DNA of 38,366 nucleotides from [Streptosporangium] indianense (lineage in GTDB: Bacteria > Actinomycetota > Actinomycetes > Streptomycetales > Streptomycetaceae), in the NCBI RefSeq assembly GCF_021474405.1, contig NZ_JAKEIO010000068.1, positions 1-38,366 of the forward strand. Direction: 5' to 3'. Within the stretch, counting starts at the first letter, position 1. Every line of letters begins with the position of its first letter. Of this stretch, positions 7,321 to 14,275 are shown piece after piece. The position numbers and the translations under genes were made by a program. Below the pieces are notes generated by a model. It had not been told where the DNA came from and did not search any database. It saw only the letters and a program-made list of their open reading frames with translations.

Positions 7321-8229
7321 TCAGCCGGCTGCGCGGCGCGGGGCGTCGAGCAGGTGCAGCTCCTCGTCCGTGAGGCGGATCGCGCCCGCCGCCACGTTCT
7401 CCGTCAGGTGATCGGGGTTGCCGGTGCCGGGAATGGCGAGGACGTGGGGACCTTGGTGCAAGGTCCATGCGATGCGGATCTGGGCCGGGCTCACGCCATG
7501 GGCCCGTGCCACGGCTCGGACGTCGTCGTCATGGGCCGTGGTGGCGCCCTGCTCACCGGCCTCACCCGCCACGGCGTAGAACGGCACGAAGGCGATGCCC
7601 TGTTCACCGCAGAGGCGGAGCACCTCGTCGGCTTCGGGGTCGGGGCGGTCCAGGGCGTACCGGTTCTGGACGCAGACCACCGGGGCGATGGCCTGGGCCT
7701 CGGCGAGGTGGCGGGCCGTGACGTTGGAGACGCCGAGGTGGCGTATCAGGCCCGCCTCGCGCAGCTCCGCGAGGGCGCCGAAGTGCTCGGCGACGGAATC
7801 CCACGACGGCATCCGGCGCAGGTTGACCACGTCCAGGTGGTCGCGGCCGAGCTGGCGCAGGTTCTCCTCCACGTGGCCGCGCAGGTCCTCGGGGCGGGCG
7901 GAGGTGCCCCACGTGCCGTCGTAGGCGCGGTACGGGCCCACCTTCGTGACGATGACCAGGTCGTCGGGGTAGGGCGCGAGCGCGCTGTTGATGAGTTCGT
8001 TGGCGGAGCGCAGGGACGAGAAGTAGAAGGCCGCCGTGTCGATGTGGTCGACGCCGAGGTCGATCGCCTTGCGCAGGACGGCGATCGAACGGTCGCGGTC
8101 ACTCGGGGTGCCGTGGTGGAAGGCGGCGCTGCCCGTCAGCCGCATCGCGCCGAAGCCGACGCGATGGACGGGCAGGTCGCCGAGTTTCCAGGTGCCCGCG
8201 GCGGCCGCGGTGATCGTCTGTGTGTTCAT
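7321..8229 (-). CDS. Aldo/keto reductase
   Basis: A 302-residue AKR. After a short leader come HRVGFGAMRLTG, DLGVDHIDTAAFYFSSLRSANELI (the catalytic Asp and Tyr positions; Tyr is in AFYF), VIVTKVGPY (Lys), LDVVNLRRMPSWDSV and LGVSNVTARHLAEA. The usual catalytic His position (normally LxxxHxP) reads NLRRMP, so the His is replaced by Arg, as in several actinobacterial AKR members acting on unusual substrates. The C-terminal VLAIPGTGNPDHLTENVAAGAIRLTDEEL is the cofactor-specificity tail. ATG 8229; it is followed by no obvious terminator and ends tail-to-tail with the relic at 6734-7285. Confidence 0.9.
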   Translation of the reverse strand: MNTQTITAAAAGTWKLGDLPVHRVGFGAMRLTGSAAFHHGTPSDRDRSIAVLRKAIDLGVDHIDTAAFYFSSLRSANELINSALAPYPDDLVIVTKVGPYRAYDGTWGTSARPEDLRGHVEENLRQLGRDHLDVVNLRRMPSWDSVAEHFGALAELREAGLIRHLGVSNVTARHLAEAQAIAPVVCVQNRYALDRPDPEADEVLRLCGEQGIAFVPFYAVAGEAGEQGATTAHDDDVRAVARAHGVSPAQIRIAWTLHQGPHVLAIPGTGNPDHLTENVAAGAIRLTDEELHLLDAPRRAAG

Positions 8230-8271
8230 CGGCGGAGTCTCACACAGGGCACCCCGGCCGGCGCAGCCGGT

Positions 8272-9639
8272 TTACGGGTACGTGTACGTGTTGAGTGCGG
8301 TGACGGCGGAGGCGGGGTCGCCTCGGTCGTAGTGGTCGACGGCGAGGAAGTTGGGCTTCTTGCGGGCGGCGGGCTGGCAGAACCTCCGGGCGCGGTCGGC
8401 CAGTTTGGTGTTGTCGGTCCCGGCGGTCCCGGCGAGCGGGACGTCGCGGAAGTGGTTCATGACGAACAGCGGCCGGAAGCCGGGCTCGGTGCGGGTCAGC
8501 GGGATGTTGGTGTCGGGGCCGTACCAGCGGCTGTAGCAGGACCAGTCGGAGGTGCCGAGGCCCGAGCCCATCGACCAGTAGTTCTCGACGGTCCATTCCC
8601 GCTGGTACATGACACCGAAGGTGTCCCGGGTCAGACCGGCGGCCTGGTCTGCGGAGCGGCTGTGGTCGGTGAGGATCAGCAGCCGGTGGCCGGCGGCGGC
8701 CAGGTCCGTCATCGTCGGCCAGCCGTTCTGCCGCACGCCGGTGAGATCGGGCCGGTAGAGCACGTCCGACAGGCCCTTGACACGGGCGAGTTCGGCGCGC
8801 AGGACCCCCGGATCGACGTAGTCCTCAAGGAAGACGGTGACGAACTGGTCGGGGTGGGCCTTGAGGAAGTCGACCATGCGCTGGATGTCGACCCAGAGGG
8901 CGACGGGCCTGCTGACGAGGGTGCAGCTGTTGTGGCAGAGGATCGCACCGTCGGGGGTCTGGTGGATGTCGAGCATGAAACCCCGGACGCCGTCGGCGAG
9001 TTGGCGTTCGATGCCGCGAGTCTGGTTGGGCACGAGATTGACGAAGGGCGGGGCGAAGCCGCCGTCGACGCCGTTGGCGTAGGCGTTGTGCGTGGTGAGG
9101 AACGTGACCTGGTCGAGGGTGCGCCGGTCCTGCGGCGGCATCGGGGAGGTGACCGGGTCGACCGGGGTGAGGTACCAGGTGGCGAGGTCGCCCGCGCCGC
9201 CGAGGGCCAGGCGCGCGGGGTAGTCCGCTCCGGAGGGCTTGGGCGCCACGGCGAGGTGGCGTGCGGTGCCGGGGACCTTGAGGGTGTACCGGTCGGCGCC
9301 GATCGGGCTGATCTCCCACCCGGCGTCGCCGCTCGCGCAGTCGACGGTCGCGGCCTGGTCGCCACTGCGGCCGAGGCAGCTGCCGGGCGCGACGGAGTTC
9401 TCCAGGAGGTAGGAGGACCCGCTCGGCTTCAACTGCCACTGCTGGCGGTCCTCGTTGCCGCGGGGTCTGTGCTGCTCGACCGCGCCGCCGTTGTCGGCCG
9501 CGTTGAGGCCGGTGGTGGTGCTCTGGACGTAGTACGCGCCCGGAGCCGGGGCGGCGGCGGCAGCGGGCTGGGGTGCCACGACCGCGGCGGCCAGTGCCGC
9601 GGCCGTGGCGAGCAGGGCGTGGGGGGTGCGTGGACGCAT
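8272..9639 (-). CDS. Secreted PI-PLC-X-like phosphodiesterase with ricin-type lectin domain
   Basis: A 455-residue exported protein. Residues 1-30 are a signal peptide (MRPRTPHALLATAAALAAAVVAPQPAAAAA). Residues about 35-150 look like a beta-trefoil/ricin-like lectin repeat (QSTTTGLNAAD, QQWQLKPSGSSYLLEN, SCLGRSGDQAATVDC). From about residue 175 there is a PLC X-like domain: TFLTTHNAYANG (first catalytic His), NQTRGIERQLADGVRGFMLDIHQTPDGAILCHNSC (metal/active-site residues and second His) and VTVFLEDYV. Such enzymes cleave phosphatidylinositol or related phosphodiesters outside the cell. I use ATG 9639, at the signal peptide; an upstream in-frame codon at 9699 adds 20 residues with no function. 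The chitinase gene lies 69 nt upstream on the same strand. Confidence 0.85.
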   Translation of the reverse strand: MRPRTPHALLATAAALAAAVVAPQPAAAAAPAPGAYYVQSTTTGLNAADNGGAVEQHRPRGNEDRQQWQLKPSGSSYLLENSVAPGSCLGRSGDQAATVDCASGDAGWEISPIGADRYTLKVPGTARHLAVAPKPSGADYPARLALGGAGDLATWYLTPVDPVTSPMPPQDRRTLDQVTFLTTHNAYANGVDGGFAPPFVNLVPNQTRGIERQLADGVRGFMLDIHQTPDGAILCHNSCTLVSRPVALWVDIQRMVDFLKAHPDQFVTVFLEDYVDPGVLRAELARVKGLSDVLYRPDLTGVRQNGWPTMTDLAAAGHRLLILTDHSRSADQAAGLTRDTFGVMYQREWTVENYWSMGSGLGTSDWSCYSRWYGPDTNIPLTRTEPGFRPLFVMNHFRDVPLAGTAGTDNTKLADRARRFCQPAARKKPNFLAVDHYDRGDPASAVTALNTYTYP

Positions 9640-9708
9640 GAGGGATGCCCTTCGGTCAACCGTCAGGTTCATGACATCCCGCATGACACCACGCCGCACG
9701 GTCCCGCG

Positions 9709-10599
9709 TCAGCAGTACAGGTTGCCTCCGGTCGATGTCCCGAGGATCTGCGTGAACCGCTGATAGTTGTTCACACGGCTCTGTACCTGCGCCGGGTTCT
9801 TGCCGTCGCACTCCAGGGAGCCGTTGATGCTGCGGATCGTCTGGCCGAACCCGGCGCCGTTCACCATGGCGTTGTGCGGGGTCATGCTGCCGGGGCCGGT
9901 CTGGGTGTTCCAGTACCACAGAGCCGTCTTCCAGGCGACCGCCGAGTCGTTCTGCACCAGCCACGGGTTGTTCAGCAGGTCGATGCCGAGCGCGTCACCC
10001 GCGGCCTTGTAGTTGAAGTTCCAGCTCAGCTGGATCGGGCCGCGCCCGTAGTAGGCCGCCTGTCCGGCGGGACAGCCGTAGGGCTGTCCCCAGTCGCAGT
10101 AGTGCGGGTAGTTGGCGGTGTTCTGTTCCACCACGTGCACCAGGCCGCCGGTTTCGTGGCTGACGTTGGCGAGGAAGGCGGCGGCCTCCTGCTTCTTCAC
10201 CGTGTCGCTGCCGGTGTTGGCGAACCCGGGGTAGGCGCTCAGGGCCGCGGTGAGACCGCTGTAGCTGTAGAACGAATTCCGGTTCGGGAACATCTGGTTG
10301 AACTGCGCCTCGCTCACGACGAAGCGCGCGTTGGGCGTGCCCGGACCGTTGTCGCAGGCGTACGGCTCCCAGTACCAGGTACTGATGACCGGGTCGTAAC
10401 CCGGGTTGGCGTGCTCGGCGATGTACGCCTTGCCGTCGGTGTAGCGGACGATGTCACCGGCGTTGTACGCCTTCCCTGCCGTCCAGTTCGGGTAGCTGGA
10501 GCAGGCGGCGGCCGAGGCGTTCGAGGCGGGCAGGAGCACCGGCGCGCTGCCGGCGAGGGCGAGGGTGGCCAGGACTGCGGAGATACGGCGTCTCGACAC
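9709..10599 (-). CDS. Secreted GH19 chitinase with N-terminal chitin-binding module
   Basis: A 296-residue exported chitinase. GTG 10599 follows AAGGAG and starts a signal peptide ending near ASNASA-A. A CBM5/12 chitin-binding module follows (CSSYPNWTAGKAYNAGDIVRY...STWYWEPYAC, about residues 32-80). The GH19 catalytic domain begins at FVVSEAQFNQMFPNRNSFYSY; the acid/base Glu is in FLANVSHETGGL, and the YYGRGPIQLSWNFNY and NNPWLVQ blocks are classical. It hydrolyses chitin by inversion. Streptomyces GH19 enzymes (ChiF/ChiG type) have this size. Expression is probably DasR-controlled, as judged from two DasR-like boxes at 10738-10766. Confidence 0.95.
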   Translation of the reverse strand: MSRRRISAVLATLALAGSAPVLLPASNASAAACSSYPNWTAGKAYNAGDIVRYTDGKAYIAEHANPGYDPVISTWYWEPYACDNGPGTPNARFVVSEAQFNQMFPNRNSFYSYSGLTAALSAYPGFANTGSDTVKKQEAAAFLANVSHETGGLVHVVEQNTANYPHYCDWGQPYGCPAGQAAYYGRGPIQLSWNFNYKAAGDALGIDLLNNPWLVQNDSAVAWKTALWYWNTQTGPGSMTPHNAMVNGAGFGQTIRSINGSLECDGKNPAQVQSRVNNYQRFTQILGTSTGGNLYC

Positions 10600-10725
10600 G
10601 GGTTCGACTCCTTCGCGGAGCACGGCCGCACCCTGACAGGGCAGGGTGGAGCAGGCCCTTGACCGCGCGCACCGGTGGTCCGGTCACGGCGTTGGGGCGG
10701 CCGTGGTGGGGGGCTGTGGAGGCAC

Positions 10726-10770
10726 ACTCAACCGCGTTGGTCTGTACCAGTCAAGGGTGTAGACCAATCA
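10726..10770 (-). promoter_or_regulatory. Chitinase promoter with two DasR-type (dre) boxes
   Basis: Plus-strand TGGTCTGTACCA (10738-10749) and GGGTGTAGACCA (10755-10766) both resemble the core TGGTCTAGACCA of DasR-responsive elements, which in Streptomyces chitinase promoters occur as paired 12-bp repeats. They lie 17 bp apart, start to start. Read towards the chitinase, TTGACT (complement of 10749-10754) and TTGAGT (complement of 10726-10731) form -35 and -10 boxes with 17 bp between, so the boxes overlap the promoter. The predicted leader is about 120 nt. DasR is a GntR repressor released by glucosamine-6-phosphate, linking this gene to N-acetylglucosamine supply. Confidence 0.75.
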
Positions 10771-10827
10771 GGCAGAGACCTGTTGACATCCCCGCTGGTT
10801 GACGGCCCGTCATCCCCCGCTCGGCGC

Positions 10828-11046
10828 TCATACGTGCGCCGCGCCCTCCAGCGTCGCCGCCAGCCGGCCCAGCAGGGACCGGAGCAGGTCGTCGCCGTCG
10901 CCGAGCGTGGGCCGGCCGGCCCGGACCGCGCGGTCGAGGCGCCGCCAGTACTCCTGTCCCCGTTCGGTGAGATGGGCGAGGACGCGACGCCGGTCGAAGG
11001 GATCGACCCTGCGGTGCACGAGGTTCTGGTCGACGAGCTGGTCGAG
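10828..11046 (-). pseudogene. C-terminal relic of a MarR-family regulator
   Basis: The minus strand encodes the wing and dimerisation helices of a MarR protein: LDQLVDQNLVHRRVDPFDRRRVLAHLTERGQEYWRRLDRAV, ending in LLGRLAATLEGAAHV. The DxR(R) wing is diagnostic. About half a MarR protein (roughly 75 residues of 140-160) is present. Upstream of the leucine at 11046 homology stops abruptly and the opposite strand begins a different protein. There is no start codon with a ribosome site at the break, so this is a truncated gene. Confidence 0.75.
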
Positions 11047-11595
11047 GTGCGGCGCTGGTTCGTGGTGGGCAACGACTACGTGTGGCCGCGGCACACGGCC
11101 CGCTCGGCCCGTCACTACGCGCGGGAGAGCGGCGGACGCGTCGCCGGTGAGGTCTATCTCCCGCTCGGCACCGAGGACTTCGAGCCGGTGCTGCGCCACG
11201 TCGAACGCTCGGACGCCACGCGGTGCTGATGCTCCTCGTCGGCAGTGACGCGGTGCGCTTCAACCGGGCGTTCGCGGCGTGCGGCCTGCCTGCGCGCTGC
11301 CTGCGGCTGAGCACGCTGATGGACGAGAACATGCTCGTGGCGAGCGGCCCGGCGGCGACCGAGGACCTCTACAGCACGGCCGGGTTCTTGACGGGCCGGG
11401 ACACCGGACGTCTCGGCGATCGGCGCGGCGGCGGGGGCCGGGTCCGTGTCGTACGAGGGCCCGCGCGGACTGCTGCGCCTGCGGGACGCCCATGTGCGGC
11501 AGCGGATCTACCTGGCGCGGGCCGACGGGCTCGACTTCGACGTGCTCACGGAACTGGACGCGCGGCCCCGGGACACAGGTCCTAGGTCATTCTGA
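11047..11595 (+). pseudogene. Relic of an amide/urea ABC transporter substrate-binding protein
   Basis: Three reading frames carry successive parts of one AmiC/FmdD/UrtA-like binding protein: RRWFVVGNDYVWPRHTARSARHYARESGGRVAGEVYLPLGTEDFEPVLRHVERSDA (frame from 11047), VLMLLVGSDAVRFNRAFAACGLPARCLRLSTLMDENMLVASGPAATEDLYSTAGFL (frame shifted at about 11220), and VSYEGPRGLLRLRDAHVRQRIYLARADGLDFDVLTELDA (shifted again near 11400), ending at TGA 11593-11595. The segment between the second and third blocks is shortened (the region naming the effector and sugar-binding-like lobe is missing), and the entire N-terminal half is lost. The gene is dead. Confidence 0.75.
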
Positions 11596-11805
11596 CAAGT
11601 CCTGGCCGCGAGGAGGGCGACGCCTTCATCCGTGCGGCCGAGGAACCTGATCGCGGTGGGCCTTGCGACTGCCGCCGGCGCCGCTCTTGCCGACGCCCTC
11701 GACGACACCCCCGACTTCATCAGTTGCCACCAGCGGATCGCCTGCTGACCTCGGTCAGCGTCGGCCCGGTGCTTGGCGGCGGTGCGATGAACCACCGACG
11801 ACAGT

Positions 11806-11938
11806 GATGAGCTGCGGCCGCCCGAAGTCGTCTTCCCGGTACGGCACCTCGGCTCCGGCGGCCGGTTCATCGCTGCGGCGTTCTTCCCCCATGACCCGGA
11901 GAACCGCAGGCGCGTGTTCATAGACCCGCCTGACGGAC
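11806..11938 (+). pseudogene. Fragment resembling a secreted zinc metalloprotease, upstream of the HExxH site
   Basis: The frame DELRPPEVVFPVRHLGSGGRFIAAAFFPHDPENRRRVFIDP reads as a well-biased coding piece of about 40 residues. It looks to me like the stretch just before the HExxH helix of bacterial matrixin-like peptidases, where GRFIASAFFP and R.VLIDP are followed by a zinc-binding helix, but no HExxH follows here. The frame instead runs into the palindrome at 11940. The identity is from memory and uncertain; that it is a fragment is clearer, as no start codon or remaining domain is present. Confidence 0.35.
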
Positions 11939-11939
11939 T

Positions 11940-11969
11940 TGACCGCGGCGCCACGTGGCGCCGCGGTCA
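11940..11969. repeat. Perfect 30-bp palindrome
   Basis: TGACCGCGGCGCCAC (11940-11954) is followed immediately by its exact reverse complement (11955-11969), centred on CACGTG. As RNA it would form a very stable hairpin and might be the terminator of the lost gene whose fragment ends at 11938; as DNA it could be an operator or a recombination footprint. Confidence 0.8.
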
Positions 11970-12086
11970 GCGGGCAGCCGGGGCCCGTCGAACCCAAAGG
12001 TACGTCCGTGGGCGATGCGGGCCGGCTGGTGCATGTCCGGGGACGCCCTTCCGTTGATGCGTTGTGCCGACCGGCGGGTCGGGCGG

Positions 12087-12920
12087 TCAGCGCAGTCCGG
12101 CGAAGAGGTCGTCCTCGGGTGTGGCCGCGCCAGTGGCGTCCTGGACCCGTACGAAGGTCTCCACGCCCATCAGTTCACCGAACCTCTCCTTGCCCATCCT
12201 GAGGAAGAAGATGTTCTCGCCCTGACTGGCGTGCGCGGCCAGCGCGTCGAACTTCTGGCCGCTGAACGCGGTGGTGTCCACCCATGTGGTGATCTCATCG
12301 TCGGGGAGGCCGATCTCGGCCGGCGCGGCGGCCTCGGCGGGATCCGGCTCCGGCATGTCCTCACCGAACTCGCTCATGATCTCACCGAACCGCTGCATCA
12401 TCGAGCGGGGCATCGTCGTCCAGTACACCTTCGGTGTCAGTGCGGTCATCTCCAGCGCCGCCATCGTGATGCGGTGGGCCTGGATGTGGTCGGGGTGACC
12501 GTAGAAGCCGTTCTCGTCGTAGGTGACGACCACGTCAGGTCGGTAGTGGCGCATGAGTTCCGCGAGCCGGGCCGCGCCTTCCTCCACGGGGGTCTGCCAG
12601 AACGATCCGGGAGCGTCGTTGCTCGGCCAGCCCATCATCCCGGAGTCGGCATAGTCCAGCATCTCCAGATCGCTGACCTTCAGGACGTCACAACTCGCCT
12701 TGAGTTCTTGACGGCGCATCAACGCGACGGCCACGGGATCGTGCCCGGGATCGCCCGGCTTGACACCTCCCGGTCCGTCACCGCAACCGCCGTCGGTACA
12801 CGTCACGAGAACCGTGCGGATGCCTTCCGCCGCGTACCGCGCGAGGACCCCTCCGGTTCCGGTGGCCTCGTCGTCGGGATGGGCATGCACGGCCATGAGC
12901 GTCAAAGGCCGGTCGGTCAT
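12087..12920 (-). CDS. PIG-L / Mca-like N-acetyl deacetylase
   Basis: A 277-residue zinc hydrolase of the LmbE/PIG-L family. The zinc motif HAHPDDEATGTGGVLARYA is at residues about 11-29 (the HPDDE signature), and VVVTYDENGFYGHPDHIQAHR holds the third zinc ligand. The first third also shows TDGGCGDGPGG, a paralog feature. In actinobacteria this family includes MshB and Mca of mycothiol metabolism (deacetylation, or cleavage of mycothiol S-conjugates); the central and C-terminal parts (FFLRMGKERFGELMGVETF) fit an Mca-like subgroup, but I would not call it Mca itself. ATG 12920 follows AGGAGG; an upstream in-frame codon at 12944 lies too close to the ribosome site to be used. Confidence 0.88.
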   Translation of the reverse strand: MTDRPLTLMAVHAHPDDEATGTGGVLARYAAEGIRTVLVTCTDGGCGDGPGGVKPGDPGHDPVAVALMRRQELKASCDVLKVSDLEMLDYADSGMMGWPSNDAPGSFWQTPVEEGAARLAELMRHYRPDVVVTYDENGFYGHPDHIQAHRITMAALEMTALTPKVYWTTMPRSMMQRFGEIMSEFGEDMPEPDPAEAAAPAEIGLPDDEITTWVDTTAFSGQKFDALAAHASQGENIFFLRMGKERFGELMGVETFVRVQDATGAATPEDDLFAGLR

Positions 12921-13225
12921 GAGACAGTCCTCCTGCAGAAACATGTCGTGATGAAAGTGCTCGACTGGCTACCACACACCTGAGGCCCGGATTCCCGCGG
13001 GGCGGGCGACCTCCCGGTCTCCGTGCTTCCCCGCCCGCGCGGCGCCGGTCCCTCGGTCCATGCAACTCCGCCGACCGGTCCGGCTGTTCCCCGCACGGCT
13101 GGAGGGGGCCGTATGAAGTGTGGCGGAAGGCGGCGGGCGACTGGCCGCAGCAGCGCCGGCGGGGCCTGCCGACGACACGCCCCCGGATCAGCTCCCCGCG
13201 CCGCCCGACCGCGAGAATTCCTCCC
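12921..13225. other. Divergent intergenic region, 305 nt
   Basis: This lies between the PIG-L gene (minus) and the flavoprotein gene (plus). I found no gene, repeat or convincing operator in it. The plus-strand frame is open from 13118 but the stretch lacks homology and a ribosome site. Confidence 0.45.
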
Positions 13226-14275
13226 ATGACCACCACACCCCATGCCCTCGTCACCGGCGCACAGCGACTGGCGCACGATCTCCTCGTCCCGCGGGCCGAA
13301 CGCGTCGACCAGGAGGGGGTGCCCGCGAGCCATGTGGAGGCGGTGAAGCGGGCCGGGCTGCTCGGCGTGGTGGCACCACGGGAGTACGGCGGGGCGGACG
13401 CGCCCGTTTCCGTGGCGCGGGAGACCGCGGAGATCCTGTCCGGGGCGTGCTGCTCCACATGGTTCGTGCAGACACAGCACCACACCCCGGTGAAGCTGCT
13501 CGCCACCTACGACTCACCGGCCCGGGAGAAGCTGCTGCGTCCGCTGGCGACCGGTGAGCTGATGGCCGGCATCGCCTTCGCCCATGTCCGCGCCTTCCCC
13601 CGGGTGCCGGTGCGGGCCGTTCCCCGGGAGGGCGGCTGGCGGTTCGAGGGGAAGGTGCCCTGGTACACGGGCTGGGGGCTGAACGACGTGATGCTGCTGG
13701 CCGGGGTGACGGACACGGCCGAGGTGGTGTTCGTGTGCGTCGAGGCGCGCGAGCAGCCGGGGCTGACGCCGTCGGCGCCGATGCGGCTCGCGGCTCTGAG
13801 CGCCGCCCGCACGGTGTCCCTGGAGCTGGACGGCCTGTGGGTGCCGGAGGAGGCCGTCGTACTGCGCGCCCCGCAGGAGGAGTTCGCCCTGATCGACCTC
13901 CCCCGGGCCGCCAACGCCAGTCCGGCCGTGTTCGGGGTGGCGTACGCGGCACTGGACCTGGTGGCGCGGAGCCCGGACGGCGAGGAGACGGCGCGCTCGC
14001 TGCGGGCCCGGCTCGACCAGGTCCGCCGGGAGGCCTACGCCCTGGCCGACCGGCCTGCCGCGGCGGACTCCGTCCCGGAACGCCTGGCCGTGAAGACCCG
14101 TGCCTTCGACCTCCTGCGCGCGGCCACCACCGCGGCGATCGTGGCCGGGGGCGGCCGCTCCATGGCCCTGGACAGCCGGGCGCAGCGGCTTGCGCGCGAG
14201 GGGATGTTCCTGCTGGTGCAGGGCCAGACGGCCGAGGCACGCAGGACGCACCTCGGCTCGCTGGCGTCCGGCTAG
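13226..14275 (+). CDS. Acyl-CoA dehydrogenase-like flavoprotein
   Basis: A 349-residue protein of the acyl-CoA dehydrogenase fold. The helical N-domain (AQRLAHDLLVPRAERVDQEGVPASHVEAVKRAGLLGVVAPREYGGADAPVSVARETAEILSGACCSTWFV), beta-barrel (AGIAFAHVRAFPRVPVRAVPREGGWRFEGKVPWYTGWG) and C-terminal helices (LLRAATTAAIVAGGGRSMALDSRAQRLAREGMFLLVQGQT) are visible. No clear catalytic Glu of a true dehydrogenase could be picked out; the PREYGG and SGACCSTWF patterns also occur in flavin-dependent monooxygenases of this fold (HpaC2/DszC/SfnB types). It may therefore be a two-component monooxygenase whose reductase could be the SsuE-like gene at 15621-16175. It starts at ATG 13226; its TAG overlaps the last 4 bases of the convergent serine hydrolase. 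Confidence 0.78.
   Translation: MTTTPHALVTGAQRLAHDLLVPRAERVDQEGVPASHVEAVKRAGLLGVVAPREYGGADAPVSVARETAEILSGACCSTWFVQTQHHTPVKLLATYDSPAREKLLRPLATGELMAGIAFAHVRAFPRVPVRAVPREGGWRFEGKVPWYTGWGLNDVMLLAGVTDTAEVVFVCVEAREQPGLTPSAPMRLAALSAARTVSLELDGLWVPEEAVVLRAPQEEFALIDLPRAANASPAVFGVAYAALDLVARSPDGEETARSLRARLDQVRREAYALADRPAAADSVPERLAVKTRAFDLLRAATTAAIVAGGGRSMALDSRAQRLAREGMFLLVQGQTAEARRTHLGSLASG

Larger units (their letters stand above)
11596..12086. other. Gene-poor region with fragments
   Basis: Between the ABC-protein relic and the PIG-L gene there is no intact gene. It contains the protease-like fragment (11806-11938), the 30-bp palindrome (11940-11969), and a short plus-strand frame at 11632-11748 (VRPRNLIAVGLATAAGAAL...) that looks like a signal-peptide start but ends after about 38 codons; I could not assign it. 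Confidence 0.5.

Noticed and set aside
7042..10662. A very long plus-strand open frame (about 1200 codons)
   Set aside because: It lies antisense to the aldo/keto reductase, PLC and chitinase genes, has no domain homology and uses atypical codons; long antisense frames are common in GC-rich DNA.
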